Shown one piece after another: positions 9,048 to 17,664 of a stretch of DNA of 33,831 nt (positions within the stretch are counted from its first letter, which is position 1; each line of letters opens with the position of its first letter). Location: positions 6,681 through 40,511 of the forward strand of contig JAPLEF010000025.1 of assembly GCA_026391525.1 (NCBI GenBank), in the 5' to 3' direction. The translations under genes were made by a program, and so were the position numbers. The stretch comes from Sphingobacteriales bacterium (GTDB lineage: Bacteria > Bacteroidota > Bacteroidia > Chitinophagales > Chitinophagaceae). The notes under the pieces are model-generated. The model was not told where the DNA came from. It searched no databases and saw nothing but the letters and a program-made list of their open reading frames with translations.

Positions 9048-9700
9048 AGGTTACAATAAATATGTTGAGCTACCTGTTTGCTCAGGATAGTAGCTGCATT
9101 TTTTTCAATCCTGATTTCTACCGATCCGTCGTATGCAAAACGGCGCAAAATCTTAAGTTGCGTTCCAATCTTGATCTCGTATTGTGTAAGCAAGTTCAGC
9201 ATTTCAGATTCCTGGTTTTTTACTGCACTCACTTTCAAATTCTTTTTTAGGGGTAAGCCAAGCAGGTTATCCTGATTTATCTTGCGAAATTTGCCTTTCA
9301 CATCCGGAATCGGATCACCATGCGGGTCAAAAGCGGGATGCTCTAAAAATTCATCCAACCTCCTTATCAAGTCTTCACTGCTTACATGTTCCAGCTGCTC
9401 TGCCAGCACATGCACTTCATCCCAGTTGAAGCCCAGTTTTTCTACCAGAAAGTATTCCCATAAGCGATGCTTGCGGATAATAGTAAGAGCCAGTTTGTTG
9501 CCCTGGTCGCTGAGCCGGAACCCACGGTATTTCTCATAATGCAACAGTTTTTTCGCTTCCAGTTTTTTCAGCATATCCGTAACCGAAGCCGGTTTTGTTT
9601 GCATGGCAGCAGATAATAAATTAGTTCCCACCGATTCATGCTCATGTTCAAGATGATAAATGGCCTTGATGTAATTTTCTTCGGTAGTGGTGTATGTCAT
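9044..9700 (-). CDS. mntR: MntR/DtxR-type metal-dependent transcriptional repressor
   Basis: Manganese- or iron-responsive regulator of 218 aa: N-terminal winged helix (about 1-70), metal-binding/dimerisation domain (about 70-140), and a C-terminal SH3-like (FeoA) domain. In the dimerisation domain KHRLWEYFL supplies the His equivalent to DtxR His79. EVHVLAEQLEHV has Glu where DtxR has Cys102, followed by the Glu-His pair. This Glu is the MntR-type arrangement and favours manganese. The first-helix ligand is less canonical: TEENYIKAIY has Asn at the position of MntR Asp8. The gene lies immediately upstream of and overlaps the Nramp transporter. A perfect palindrome over its own promoter suggests autoregulation of both genes. 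Confidence 0.93.
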   Translation of the reverse strand: MTYTTTEENYIKAIYHLEHEHESVGTNLLSAAMQTKPASVTDMLKKLEAKKLLHYEKYRGFRLSDQGNKLALTIIRKHRLWEYFLVEKLGFNWDEVHVLAEQLEHVSSEDLIRRLDEFLEHPAFDPHGDPIPDVKGKFRKINQDNLLGLPLKKNLKVSAVKNQESEMLNLLTQYEIKIGTQLKILRRFAYDGSVEIRIEKNAATILSKQVAQHIYCNL

Positions 9701-9705
9701 GTAAC

Positions 9706-9725
9706 AATTTAGACAAATCTAAATT
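9706..9725 (-). promoter_or_regulatory. Candidate MntR operator overlapping the mntR-mntH -7 box
   Basis: AATTTAGACAAATCTAAATT is a perfect inverted repeat with 8-base arms and a 4-base centre. On the minus strand it contains TAGATTTG (9714-9721), an exact TAnnTTTG -7 box, so a dimer bound here would block RNA polymerase. It ends 5 bases before the mntR ATG. DtxR/MntR proteins bind AT-rich palindromes of about this size; direct binding here is inferred. Confidence 0.75.
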
Positions 9726-9857
9726 AATAATTTGGGATACCTAAAATTATTTTTTTTCTTTTTTGTTAAGAAAATATGCACAATAAGTCTTTAATATGTA
9801 TGTTTTACACAATAGCAGGAAATTTCGTTTTATCTTGCAGCAAACAAAAAATTGAAT

Positions 9858-11510
9858 ATGGACTTTTCTGCATTTCAGGTTCCCTACAGTATTGATCAGG
9901 CCTATCAGAAACGAGTAGCTTATTTCTCTATGGAATTTGCTATACATCAACCCTTAAAGATTTATAGTGGCGGCTTGGGTTATCTCAGCGGTTCGCACCT
10001 CCGTAGTGCTTATGAATTGCGTCAAAACCTAATCGGTATCGGTATTTTATGGAAGTTTGGATATTATGATCAGGCACGCAACCAGGATCAAACTTTACAA
10101 GTACAATGGAATGAAAAGCAGTATAATTTTTTAGAAGATACCGGCATCAAATTTCAGATTGATATTCATGAACACCCGGTATGGGTTAAGGTATTTTACC
10201 TCAACCCGGAAACATTCAAATCGGCCCCGTTGTTTTTGCTGAGCACCGATCTTCCGGAGAATGATTATGTTTCTCAAACCATCAGCCACCGGCTTTACGA
10301 CGCCAATGTAGCCACAAAAGTTGCCCAGTTCATTTTACTTGGTGTTGGCGGTGCAAAACTGATTGACGAGTTGAATTTCAATCCCGACCGTTATCATCTC
10401 AATGAAGCCCATGCCATCAGTGCCGCATTTTACCTGTACAAGAAATGGGGCTCAAAGCAAGCAGTAAAAGAAAAACTTGTTTTTACAACCCACACTCCGG
10501 AAGAAGCAGGTAATGAGAAACATGATATCTATTTATGTGAAAAAATGAGCTATTTCTGTGGCATACCTTTGGATGAGGTAAGATCGCTAACCGATATAAA
10601 CGATGATTTGTTTAATCATTCACTTGCTGCTCTCCGGTTTGCAAAATTTTCTAATGGCGTTAGTCAGCTTCATGGCGAAGTAAGCAGAAAGATGTGGAAC
10701 AAATATGAAGGCATTTGCGAAATAACTGCCATCACCAATGCACAAAACTGGCATTACTGGGCAGATAAGCAATTGTATAATTTTATGGATGAACATAAGA
10801 TCGATGCCTTTGTTGACCGGAAACGTTACCTGAAAAAAAGGGGAATGGAAATTGTAGCCGATCAAACAGGTAAACTTTTTAAACCTGATGTTTTCACAAT
10901 GGTGTGGGCACGCCGTTTTGCAGGATATAAACGTGCCGACCTTATTACCCGCAATGAGAAAAGGTTTCATGCCTTACTGAATAATAAAAAATACCCTGTT
11001 CAAATTATCTGGGCGGGTAAGCCTTACCCTGTTGATTATCCTGCCATAAGCGATTTCAACAACCTGATCAACTTGAGCAAATTGCATGATAATATGGCGG
11101 TATGCACCGGATATGAACTTACGCTTAGTAAAAGGTTGAAGCAGGTTGCAGATGTTTGGTTGAATAACCCGCGTGTTCCCCGTGAAGCCAGTGGAACCAG
11201 TGGCATGACCGCGGCGATGAATGGAGCAGTGAATTTCAGTACTAACGATGGATGGATACCCGAATTCATCAACCACGGTAATAATGGGTTTGTGGTGCCC
11301 ATCGCTGATTATGAAAAAATGACGGTGCACGAGCAGGATGAATATGATCTTGAAAAGATTTACGATATTCTTGAGAACCAGATACTTCCGCTTTACTACG
11401 ATAACCACCATGTTTGGTTGCAGATTACAAAGAATGGAATGCGCGATGTTCGCTGGCAATTCGATAGCAACCGTATGGCGAAAGAATATTACGAAATTTT
11501 GTACGTATAA
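9858..11510 (+). CDS. Alpha-glucan phosphorylase-like protein (GT35 fold) lacking the PLP lysine
   Basis: Resembles the short bacterial alpha-glucan phosphorylases, which release glucose-1-phosphate from glycogen or maltodextrin. The frame is open from a TTG at 9852, but the ATG at 9858 (MDFSAFQVPYS) is preferred, giving 550 aa. Conserved blocks: YFSMEFAIHQPLKIYSGGLG near the N-terminus, FTTHTPEEAGN, RRFAGYKRADL (352-362; the Arg and Lys match phosphate-site residues), IWAGKPYPVDYP, and EASGTSGMTAAMNGAVN. In phosphorylases the residue after GM or NM is the lysine that carries pyridoxal phosphate; here codon 11208-11210 is ACC, Thr451. The protein may therefore not be a normal phosphorylase. 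It is also shorter than the usual 600-850 aa. It stands alone, with a strong terminator after it. Confidence 0.8.
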   Translation: MDFSAFQVPYSIDQAYQKRVAYFSMEFAIHQPLKIYSGGLGYLSGSHLRSAYELRQNLIGIGILWKFGYYDQARNQDQTLQVQWNEKQYNFLEDTGIKFQIDIHEHPVWVKVFYLNPETFKSAPLFLLSTDLPENDYVSQTISHRLYDANVATKVAQFILLGVGGAKLIDELNFNPDRYHLNEAHAISAAFYLYKKWGSKQAVKEKLVFTTHTPEEAGNEKHDIYLCEKMSYFCGIPLDEVRSLTDINDDLFNHSLAALRFAKFSNGVSQLHGEVSRKMWNKYEGICEITAITNAQNWHYWADKQLYNFMDEHKIDAFVDRKRYLKKRGMEIVADQTGKLFKPDVFTMVWARRFAGYKRADLITRNEKRFHALLNNKKYPVQIIWAGKPYPVDYPAISDFNNLINLSKLHDNMAVCTGYELTLSKRLKQVADVWLNNPRVPREASGTSGMTAAMNGAVNFSTNDGWIPEFINHGNNGFVVPIADYEKMTVHEQDEYDLEKIYDILENQILPLYYDNHHVWLQITKNGMRDVRWQFDSNRMAKEYYEILYV

Positions 11511-11535
11511 TCAGGTACTTTTATCGTAAGTAGGT

Positions 11536-11568
11536 ATCCTTTCGTTTTACGGCGAAAGGATTTTTTTT
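11536..11568 (+). terminator. Rho-independent terminator after the phosphorylase-like gene
   Basis: ATCCTTTCG (11536-11544) pairs perfectly with CGAAAGGAT (11553-11561) across an 8-base loop and is followed by a run of eight T (11561-11568). It starts 26 bases after the stop at 11510 and ends 15 bases before the thioesterase ATG, so it separates the two genes. Confidence 0.92.
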
Positions 11569-11583
11569 GAAAAATTATTAATC

Positions 11584-12021
11584 ATGTCACAAAGTTTACG
11601 TTACAGGAAATCAATGGAGATCCGTTGGGCAGATCTTGACCCTAATTTTCATGTATTGCATTCAAAGTATTACGATTTCGGCGCTTATTGCAGGATGTCG
11701 TTCATGACGGAAAACGGACTTGATCCTATTTTCCTGAAATCGCATCATATCGGGCCAATTATTTTTCGGGAACAATGCTACTTCAGAAAGGAAATCCATT
11801 TTGGAGATGCCCTGACAATCGATATGGAGATCAGCAGTATGAGCACTGATGGCTCTAGATGGAGCATGCAACATGATTTGTGGATCAATGATGAATTACT
11901 TGCTGCCAAAATCGATCTCGATGGCGCATGGCTCAACACCCTTACCCGAAAATTAACGGCTGTTCCCGAATCTGTAATACAAGTATTCAATTTAGCATTT
12001 AACAATAACGAGAAAAATTAG
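11584..12021 (+). CDS. Acyl-CoA thioesterase, 4HBT/hotdog family
   Basis: Small cytoplasmic protein of 145 aa with a single hotdog fold, the fold of 4-hydroxybenzoyl-CoA and YbgC-type thioesterases. MEIRWADLDPNFHVLHSKYYDF matches the conserved first segment, in which an Asp near the start of the central helix is catalytic in relatives. FREQCYFRKEIHFGDALTI is the usual strand 3-4 region. Most relatives have a GHVNN-like turn; here it is NFHVLHS, so the substrate may differ. The next gene, an MFS carrier, starts 13 bases after the stop, so the two are probably co-transcribed. Confidence 0.85.
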   Translation: MSQSLRYRKSMEIRWADLDPNFHVLHSKYYDFGAYCRMSFMTENGLDPIFLKSHHIGPIIFREQCYFRKEIHFGDALTIDMEISSMSTDGSRWSMQHDLWINDELLAAKIDLDGAWLNTLTRKLTAVPESVIQVFNLAFNNNEKN

Positions 12022-12034
12022 CTTAACCTGTTTT

Positions 12035-13243
12035 ATGATTAATGCTACTATAAGGCTTTACAAGGATTCTTACGCTGGACTTAGCAGGCGTATCTGGCTA
12101 TTGGCCTTGGTTATGCTGATCAACAGAAGTGGAACCATGGTACTGGCATTCATGACGCTTTATTGCCGTAATCTGGGTTTCAGTATCCGCCAGGGTGGTT
12201 TAGTTGTTGCTGTATATGGAATCGGTTCAATGGTGGGCGCCCTTCTGGGTGGAAAAGCCACCGATCATTGGGGATTTTACAGGGTTCAGTTTGCTGCATT
12301 GTTCTTTGGGGGTACTTTATTCATCCTGCTCGGACAAATGAAATCGTATGAAGCCATTTGCATCTGCACTTTTTTCCTGAGTATGGTGAATGAATCTTTT
12401 CGGCCTGCAAATGCATCTGCAATTACTCATTACAGTGATGCTACTTCCCGAACGCAATCTTTCTCCCTGGTTCGGTTGTCGATAAATCTTGGGTGGGCTA
12501 TTGGTAGCGCATTAGGCGGTATCCTGGCTTCCATCCATTATCAACTGCTATTTTGGGTTGATGGCATCACTAATATTTCTGCTGCCTTGATGTTACTCTT
12601 TTTATTGCCTGTCGTTACGCTTTCACAACAAAAAAAAGACCATGGAACTGGTTTGCAAATCAGCAAAAACCAAAGCCCTTTTGCCGATAAGATATTCCTG
12701 AAGTTCCTGCTGCTACAGGTTACTTTCGCGCTTTGTTTTTTCCAACTTTTCACCACCATTCCGATTTTCTTCAAGTCGACACTTCTGTTGAATGAGTTTT
12801 CTATCGGGGTTACCATGGCTTTTAATGGATTGCTCATTGCATTGGTAGAAATGGTTCTTGTTTATAAACTGGAAGGTAAAAGACCCTATTTGCAACTGAT
12901 GGGATGGGGTACTTTATTGATGGGGGTTTCTTTTTTGATGTTGCTGTTACCGCTTCTCAATGGCTTCTGGATTGCGATGACCTTTATGTTAGTAATAACG
13001 GTGGCCGAAATGATAGCCATGCCATTTATGAACAGTTATTATATTTCAAGAACGAACCATTATAACCGTGGCCAATACGCAGGATTATACACCATGGCCT
13101 GGAGCATCGCTCAAGTGATTGGAAGTTTCTCCGGTGCCATGATGGCCGATAAATTAGGCTTTAACCTTTTATGGATCATCATCTTCCTAATATGCCTCAT
13201 CACCGCTATTGGTTATTTTCAACTTGAAAAAAAGAAACTATGA
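12035..13243 (+). CDS. MFS transporter
   Basis: Twelve-helix major facilitator carrier of 402 aa. It has INRSGTMVLAFMTLYCRNLG in TM1, GGKATDHWGFYRVQ in the loop 2-3 signature position, and NESFRPANASAI in TM4, a pattern common in drug-efflux-type members of this phylum. The substrate is unknown. It follows the thioesterase by 13 bases and converges on the DUF6263-like gene with 31 bases between. A weak hairpin at 13261-13275 lies in that gap. Confidence 0.85.
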   Translation: MINATIRLYKDSYAGLSRRIWLLALVMLINRSGTMVLAFMTLYCRNLGFSIRQGGLVVAVYGIGSMVGALLGGKATDHWGFYRVQFAALFFGGTLFILLGQMKSYEAICICTFFLSMVNESFRPANASAITHYSDATSRTQSFSLVRLSINLGWAIGSALGGILASIHYQLLFWVDGITNISAALMLLFLLPVVTLSQQKKDHGTGLQISKNQSPFADKIFLKFLLLQVTFALCFFQLFTTIPIFFKSTLLLNEFSIGVTMAFNGLLIALVEMVLVYKLEGKRPYLQLMGWGTLLMGVSFLMLLLPLLNGFWIAMTFMLVITVAEMIAMPFMNSYYISRTNHYNRGQYAGLYTMAWSIAQVIGSFSGAMMADKLGFNLLWIIIFLICLITAIGYFQLEKKKL

Positions 13244-13274
13244 AAGCCGCAGATAGTAATATCTTTCAAAAAGA

Positions 13275-14117
13275 TTAATAACTATAATCGTAGCTTGTTT
13301 TGATTTTTGAACTGGTATTGATTGATTGACCCATCATATCAATTTGTCCGGTTACATCGGTTGTGAGCACCCTTGTACTTACCAAACCTGTTTTCGGATC
13401 TAAGCTGATATCTTCTTTAAGGGCGCTGTTCATAATGATGTGAACGGTGTTACCTTGTATGTCTTGATCAGTGTCAACCTGTATGATGCCGGTCATTTGA
13501 ACTTTTGCTGTTTCCTTATCAATACTTTGAAGGGTAAATGTTTTTACCGTCCTGTTTTTGGGAGTCACCACTGAATCAATCCAACTATCCCCAACTTTTT
13601 TACCTGCCGGTATAAGGAAAAACGCATTCGAAAGGGTCTGGTCATCGTTTGTTTCTCCCATCATGTCCATTATGCCATCTAAAGGATTCGCACTTGCACC
13701 GATTTCTTTTTTTTCCGGGCTGCTGTTTATAGATATCACAGTACCGTTTATTCTATCCACACGGAAACTATCGGGTTTATTGAGATTGCCGGCCAGCGCT
13801 TTTGAAAGTTCTGATTCCTGATCGGTTGGTTTTTCGGAATCGAAAGTTTGTTGCTGGCCCATTGCCTCGATGGCTACATTTATTTTTTTTAAGGTGGAAC
13901 TCAACAGATATTGTGGCCCGCTTTCTTCCAACACCACAATTTGGCTGCTTGAACTGGTTGCATTCTTCATTACCAGGCCCATACCCATGTCTGCATCCAT
14001 GGAAATGGTATAATTGGCAGTTATGACTTGCCCTTTTTTCAACGAAACTTCGTTAGCTTTTTGAGCGAATATTAAGAAAGGGGTAAGACTTAAGATTATT
14101 AAAATGTACTTTTTCAT
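13275..14117 (-). CDS. Exported DUF6263-like protein
   Basis: Protein of 280 aa with a signal peptide at residues 1-18 (MKKYILIILSLTPFLIFA). The rest is hydrophilic and strand-rich: LKKGQVITANYTISMDADMG near the start, FFLIPAGKKVGDSWIDS in the middle, and a closing region STRVLTTDVTGQIDMMGQS. This layout resembles the DUF6263 family of Bacteroidota, which I assign from memory of the pattern and with moderate certainty. No catalytic motif is visible and the function is unknown. It lies downstream of the cold shock gene, which has its own terminator, so it probably uses a separate promoter between 14118 and 14172. Confidence 0.7.
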   Translation of the reverse strand: MKKYILIILSLTPFLIFAQKANEVSLKKGQVITANYTISMDADMGMGLVMKNATSSSSQIVVLEESGPQYLLSSTLKKINVAIEAMGQQQTFDSEKPTDQESELSKALAGNLNKPDSFRVDRINGTVISINSSPEKKEIGASANPLDGIMDMMGETNDDQTLSNAFFLIPAGKKVGDSWIDSVVTPKNRTVKTFTLQSIDKETAKVQMTGIIQVDTDQDIQGNTVHIIMNSALKEDISLDPKTGLVSTRVLTTDVTGQIDMMGQSINTSSKIKTSYDYSY

Positions 14118-14174
14118 GTTGTAATAAATGCTGAGTAATATAAATTATTAAAGTGTAAGGCTGGTTTTGTTGTT

Positions 14175-14208
14175 AAAAAAAAATGGACTACTGTTGACAG
14201 CAATCCAT
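14175..14208 (-). terminator. Rho-independent terminator of the cold shock gene
   Basis: On the minus strand the 11-base arm ATGGATTGCTG (14208-14198) pairs with CAGTAGTCCAT (14193-14183) across a TCAA loop, with two G-U pairs, and is followed by T residues down to 14175. It begins 22 bases after the stop at 14231. A short T-run on the plus strand (14208-14212) may let it work both ways. Confidence 0.88.
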
Positions 14209-14230
14209 TTTTAGCATAAATGACGTTATG

Positions 14231-14434
14231 TTATCCGATAACAGTTACGTTAACAGCGTTCATTCCTTTTTTGCCATTTTGAAGTTCGAATTCTACTTTA
14301 TCGCCTTCTTTGATTTCATTGATCAAACCACTTACATGAACAAAAGTTTCTTTGTCTGATTCCATGTGTTTGATAAATCCGAATCCTTTTTCAGTGTTGA
14401 AAAATTTAACGGTTCCTTGATTTTTAGTGTCCAT
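14231..14434 (-). CDS. Cold shock domain protein (CspA family)
   Basis: Single-stranded nucleic acid chaperone of 67 aa, the full length of one cold shock domain. GTVKFFNTEKGFGFIKH carries RNP1 (KGFGFI), and ETFVHVSGL is the RNP2 strand, usually IFVHxS. It ends with the NAVNVTVIG strand typical of this phylum. The gene is monocistronic: an exact -7 box at 14463-14470 precedes it and a terminator follows within 25 bases. Such genes are often strongly expressed and controlled through the 5' leader; the leader here is short. Confidence 0.95.
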   Translation of the reverse strand: MDTKNQGTVKFFNTEKGFGFIKHMESDKETFVHVSGLINEIKEGDKVEFELQNGKKGMNAVNVTVIG

Positions 14435-14462
14435 TTTGAATTTGTATTGTATTATTAAAATG

Positions 14463-14470
14463 CAAAGTTA
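14463..14470 (-). promoter_or_regulatory. Promoter -7 box of the cold shock gene
   Basis: The minus strand reads TAACTTTG, an exact match to the Bacteroidota TAnnTTTG box, followed by C as is common. It lies 28 bases before the ATG at 14434. No clear TTTG -33 element is seen at the right spacing. Confidence 0.6.
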
Positions 14471-14567
14471 ACGGTTTATTTTTTAAACAGATGATTTTTT
14501 ATTGATTTCATTTCTAATCCTCCATAATTTCCTTCTTAAAAAGGATTGATTTTGACTGCAGATTCCC

Positions 14568-17459
14568 TCAGGCATTGCTTTCTTCGGTGATATAAGCGCT
14601 TACCGGTTCGCAGGTACAAACCAGGTTACGATCTCCGTAAGTGTTGTTTACCCTGCTCACGGATGGCCAGAATTTACCTGCTATAACATATGGGAGAGGG
14701 AATGCAGCCTCTTGTCTGCTGTATGGGTGATTCCATTCATTTGCCATAACACGGGCCTGAGTATGAGGAGCATTTTTTAAAGGGTTATCTAATTTATCAG
14801 AAAGTCCATCTTCAATGGCCTTAATTTCTTTCCTGATTTGTAACAGGGCATCACAAAAACGATCCAGTTCTGCTTTATCTTCACTTTCAGTTGGTTCGAT
14901 CATGATGGTACCTGCAACAGGGAAACTTAATGTTGGGGCATGAAAATTATAATCCATAAGGCGTTTGGCTACATCTTCCGCTTCAATTCCTGCCGTTTGT
15001 TTGAAAGGTCTCAGATCGATAATAAACTCATGGGCGCAGGTTCCATTCTTTCCCGTGTAAAGAATTGGATATTCATTTTTCAATTTTGCCTTCATATAGT
15101 TGGCATTCAATATGGCTATCCGGGTACTTTCCCCTAAGCCCTTTGCACCCAGCATTTTAATATAGGCATAGCTGATGAGCAAGATGCTTGCACTTCCATA
15201 AGGAGCCGCGCTTACCGATCCTGATGTGGTTTCTTTTTTCGCAGTTGTGTGATGACCCGGCAGGAAAGGAGCCAGTTTTTCATTTACACAAATAGGTCCC
15301 ATTCCCGGCCCGCCTCCACCATGTGGAATGGCAAAAGTTTTGTGCAGGTTGAGATGGCATACATCTGCACCTATAAATCCGGGGCTTGTTAATCCAACTT
15401 GTGCATTCATATTGGCACCATCCATATACACCAATCCGCCGAATTCATGGATCATTTCACAGATATCACGGATGCTCTCTTCAAATACGCCATGTGTGCT
15501 GGGATAGGTTACCATCAATCCGGCCAGGTTGTCTTTATGTTTTTCTGCGTGCATGCGTAGGTCGTGTACATCAATATTTCCTGCATCATCACATTTGGTT
15601 ACCAGCACTTTAAAGCCTGCCATCACGGCTGATGCCGGATTGGTGCCATGTGCTGAAATGGGTATCAACATGATATTGCGATGATGATCGTTGCGGTGTT
15701 CATGATAAGCCCTGATACTAAGTAACCCTGTATATTCTCCCTGTGCACCACTGTTAGGCTGTAGGGATGTGGCTGCAAACCCGGTGATTTCACTCAACCC
15801 AGCTTCCAGTTCTTTGATGATTTGCTGATAGCCCAGCCATTGATCAGCAGGTGCGAAGGGATGAATCTGACTGAAAGAAGGCCAGCTTACCGGAATCAGT
15901 TCGGTGGCAGCATTCAGTTTCATCGTACAACTGCCTAAAGAGATCATGGAAGTATTCAGACTGAGGTCTTTATTTTCAAGACTTTTAATATAACGCATCA
16001 TTTGGGTTTCACTATGATGCATATTGAATACGGGGTGTAAAAGATAGGGTGATGTGCGGGTAAGGGATGTTGGAATATTTTCCAGTAAGCCTTCGGTATC
16101 AAAACTGGCAACAGCCGTATCGCTATTCTTAAGGGTTGCAAATACGTGCAGGATATCAAGAATATCTTCACGGGATGTTGTTTCATCCAAAGAGATACTC
16201 ACTGCTCCATCATGATAGGCAAAATTCATCTCCCTCGATGCTGCAATTGATTTTAGGGTATCCGTATCTGTTATGGTAATGTATATCGTATCAAAATAAT
16301 AAGCATTCCTGTTTTGAAAGCCCATTTCAGCCAGTTCGTTACTTAAAGTAGCAGCCAGCAAACTGGTGCGTTTCGCAATATTTTTTATGCCTTCAGGACC
16401 ATGATAAACCGCGTACATGGCCGACATATTGGCAAGCAATGCCTGTGCTGTACAGATATTGCTGGTTGCTTTCTCCCTTCTGATGTGCTGTTCCCGGGTT
16501 TGTAAGGCCATTCGCAAACAACGGTTATCATCCGCATCAACACTGATACCGATAATACGGCCCGGGATATTTCGCTTATAATCTTCTTTTGTGGCAAAAA
16601 AAGCGGCATGCGGGCCACCAAAACCCATAGGTACTCCAAAACGTTGGGCATTGCCTATGGCTACATCGGCTCCAAGTTCTCCTGGTGAGGCGAGCAAGGC
16701 AAGTGCCAGCAAATCAGTAGCCATCACTACTTCCACATTACTGGCGTGTGCACGGCCAATAAAGGTTCGATAGTCGTTAACCAAACCGTGCTGGTCAGGA
16801 TATTGAACAATCGCTCCAAAATAGGTTTCATCTAATTGTATGGAATTGAAATCACCAAAAACCAGTTCAATACCTATAGGTTTCGACCTGGTCATCAGCA
16901 CCGATTTGGTTTGCATGAAAATATTTTCATCTACAAAAAACCTCGGAGCTTTAATATGAACATGGTCCTTGTTCTTGTTATTGAACAGCATGGCCATTGC
17001 TTCGGCAGCGGCAGTTCCTTCATCGAGCAAACTGGCATTGGCAATAGGTAAACCTGTTAGGTCGCTTACCATGGTTTGAAAATTCAACAGGCTTTCTAAC
17101 CTGCCTTGAGCAATCTCGGCCTGATAAGGCGTATACTGTGTATACCATCCCGGATTTTCAAAAACATTCCTCAAAATCACACTGGGCGTAATATTGGGAT
17201 AATAGCCCTGACCGATGTAGCTACGGTATATTTTATTTTTTGCAGCAGTTTCTTTAAGTGCTTTCAGATATTCAAACTCACTCATCGGCGATCCGGTACT
17301 CATCTCTTCTTCTTTCAGAATAGATACAGGTATGGTCAACCGGATTAGTTCATCTACTGAATTCAAACCAATGGTTTTGAGCATTTCCTTTTTTTCCTTT
17401 TCATCCGGGCCGATATGTCTTTCAATAAATTCTTGCTGCTGTTGTTCAAAAAGATTCAT
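14568..17459 (-). CDS. gcvP: Glycine dehydrogenase (decarboxylating), P-protein of the glycine cleavage system
   Basis: PLP enzyme that decarboxylates glycine and passes the aminomethyl group to the lipoyl arm of H-protein. At 963 aa it is the long single-chain form, with the two halves that are separate subunits in some bacteria. The N-terminus FIERHIGPDEKEKKEMLKTI is typical. The catalytic half contains HLNLHKTFAIPHGGGGPGMG, with K707 as the Schiff-base lysine and the glycine-rich loop after it. The C-terminus has NTYGDRNLVCTCEPVSAY, also standard. No gcvT or gcvH is in the window, so the system genes are scattered. An exact -7 box and a leader hairpin lie upstream. Confidence 0.97.
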   Translation of the reverse strand: MNLFEQQQQEFIERHIGPDEKEKKEMLKTIGLNSVDELIRLTIPVSILKEEEMSTGSPMSEFEYLKALKETAAKNKIYRSYIGQGYYPNITPSVILRNVFENPGWYTQYTPYQAEIAQGRLESLLNFQTMVSDLTGLPIANASLLDEGTAAAEAMAMLFNNKNKDHVHIKAPRFFVDENIFMQTKSVLMTRSKPIGIELVFGDFNSIQLDETYFGAIVQYPDQHGLVNDYRTFIGRAHASNVEVVMATDLLALALLASPGELGADVAIGNAQRFGVPMGFGGPHAAFFATKEDYKRNIPGRIIGISVDADDNRCLRMALQTREQHIRREKATSNICTAQALLANMSAMYAVYHGPEGIKNIAKRTSLLAATLSNELAEMGFQNRNAYYFDTIYITITDTDTLKSIAASREMNFAYHDGAVSISLDETTSREDILDILHVFATLKNSDTAVASFDTEGLLENIPTSLTRTSPYLLHPVFNMHHSETQMMRYIKSLENKDLSLNTSMISLGSCTMKLNAATELIPVSWPSFSQIHPFAPADQWLGYQQIIKELEAGLSEITGFAATSLQPNSGAQGEYTGLLSIRAYHEHRNDHHRNIMLIPISAHGTNPASAVMAGFKVLVTKCDDAGNIDVHDLRMHAEKHKDNLAGLMVTYPSTHGVFEESIRDICEMIHEFGGLVYMDGANMNAQVGLTSPGFIGADVCHLNLHKTFAIPHGGGGPGMGPICVNEKLAPFLPGHHTTAKKETTSGSVSAAPYGSASILLISYAYIKMLGAKGLGESTRIAILNANYMKAKLKNEYPILYTGKNGTCAHEFIIDLRPFKQTAGIEAEDVAKRLMDYNFHAPTLSFPVAGTIMIEPTESEDKAELDRFCDALLQIRKEIKAIEDGLSDKLDNPLKNAPHTQARVMANEWNHPYSRQEAAFPLPYVIAGKFWPSVSRVNNTYGDRNLVCTCEPVSAYITEESNA

Positions 17460-17515
17460 ATGATTTGGTTTGTAGCGTTCATCTGCCCGATGTCCGGATC
17501 AGTTGGTATTTATGG

Positions 17516-17554
17516 ATCTTAAAAGGGCTCTAAACTGCTAAAATCTTTTAAGAT
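17516..17554 (-). repeat. Inverted repeat in the gcvP leader
   Basis: ATCTTAAAAG (17516-17525) and CTTTTAAGAT (17545-17554) are perfect 10-base arms separated by 19 bases. They lie between the predicted promoter and the gcvP ATG, so they would fold into a hairpin in the 5' leader. There is no T-run, so this is not a plain terminator. Confidence 0.6.
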
Positions 17555-17567
17555 TCGTTATAAGGCG

Positions 17568-17575
17568 CAAATTTA
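17568..17575 (-). promoter_or_regulatory. Promoter -7 box of gcvP
   Basis: The minus strand reads TAAATTTG followed by C, an exact TAnnTTTG match, about 108 bases before the gcvP start. This predicts a leader of about 100 bases that contains the inverted repeat at 17516-17554. Confidence 0.6.
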
Positions 17576-17664
17576 CGTCAATGCGCCATAAATTGCTAAC
17601 CAGATCTTGCTTAGTTTTACCTTGTGGAAAAATGTGGCCTTTTCATTGTTTAATCCTCTAACAA

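Noticed and set aside
9747-9950. A 67-codon minus-strand frame between mntR and the phosphorylase-like gene
   Set aside because: It overlaps the start of the phosphorylase-like gene in antisense and contains a low-complexity AT-rich tail.
10974-11459. A 161-codon open frame on the minus strand
   Set aside because: It lies wholly inside the phosphorylase-like gene in antisense and resembles nothing.
13261-13275. Terminator between the convergent MFS and DUF6263-like genes
   Set aside because: ATCTTT/AAAGAT is only a 6-base AT-rich stem with no T-run.
14520-14535. Terminator after gcvP
   Set aside because: TCCTT/AAGGA is a 5-base stem without a T-run; too weak to call.
17460-17664. Glycine riboswitch ahead of gcvP
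   Set aside because: No conserved riboswitch core is recognisable; only a simple inverted repeat and a promoter box are seen.
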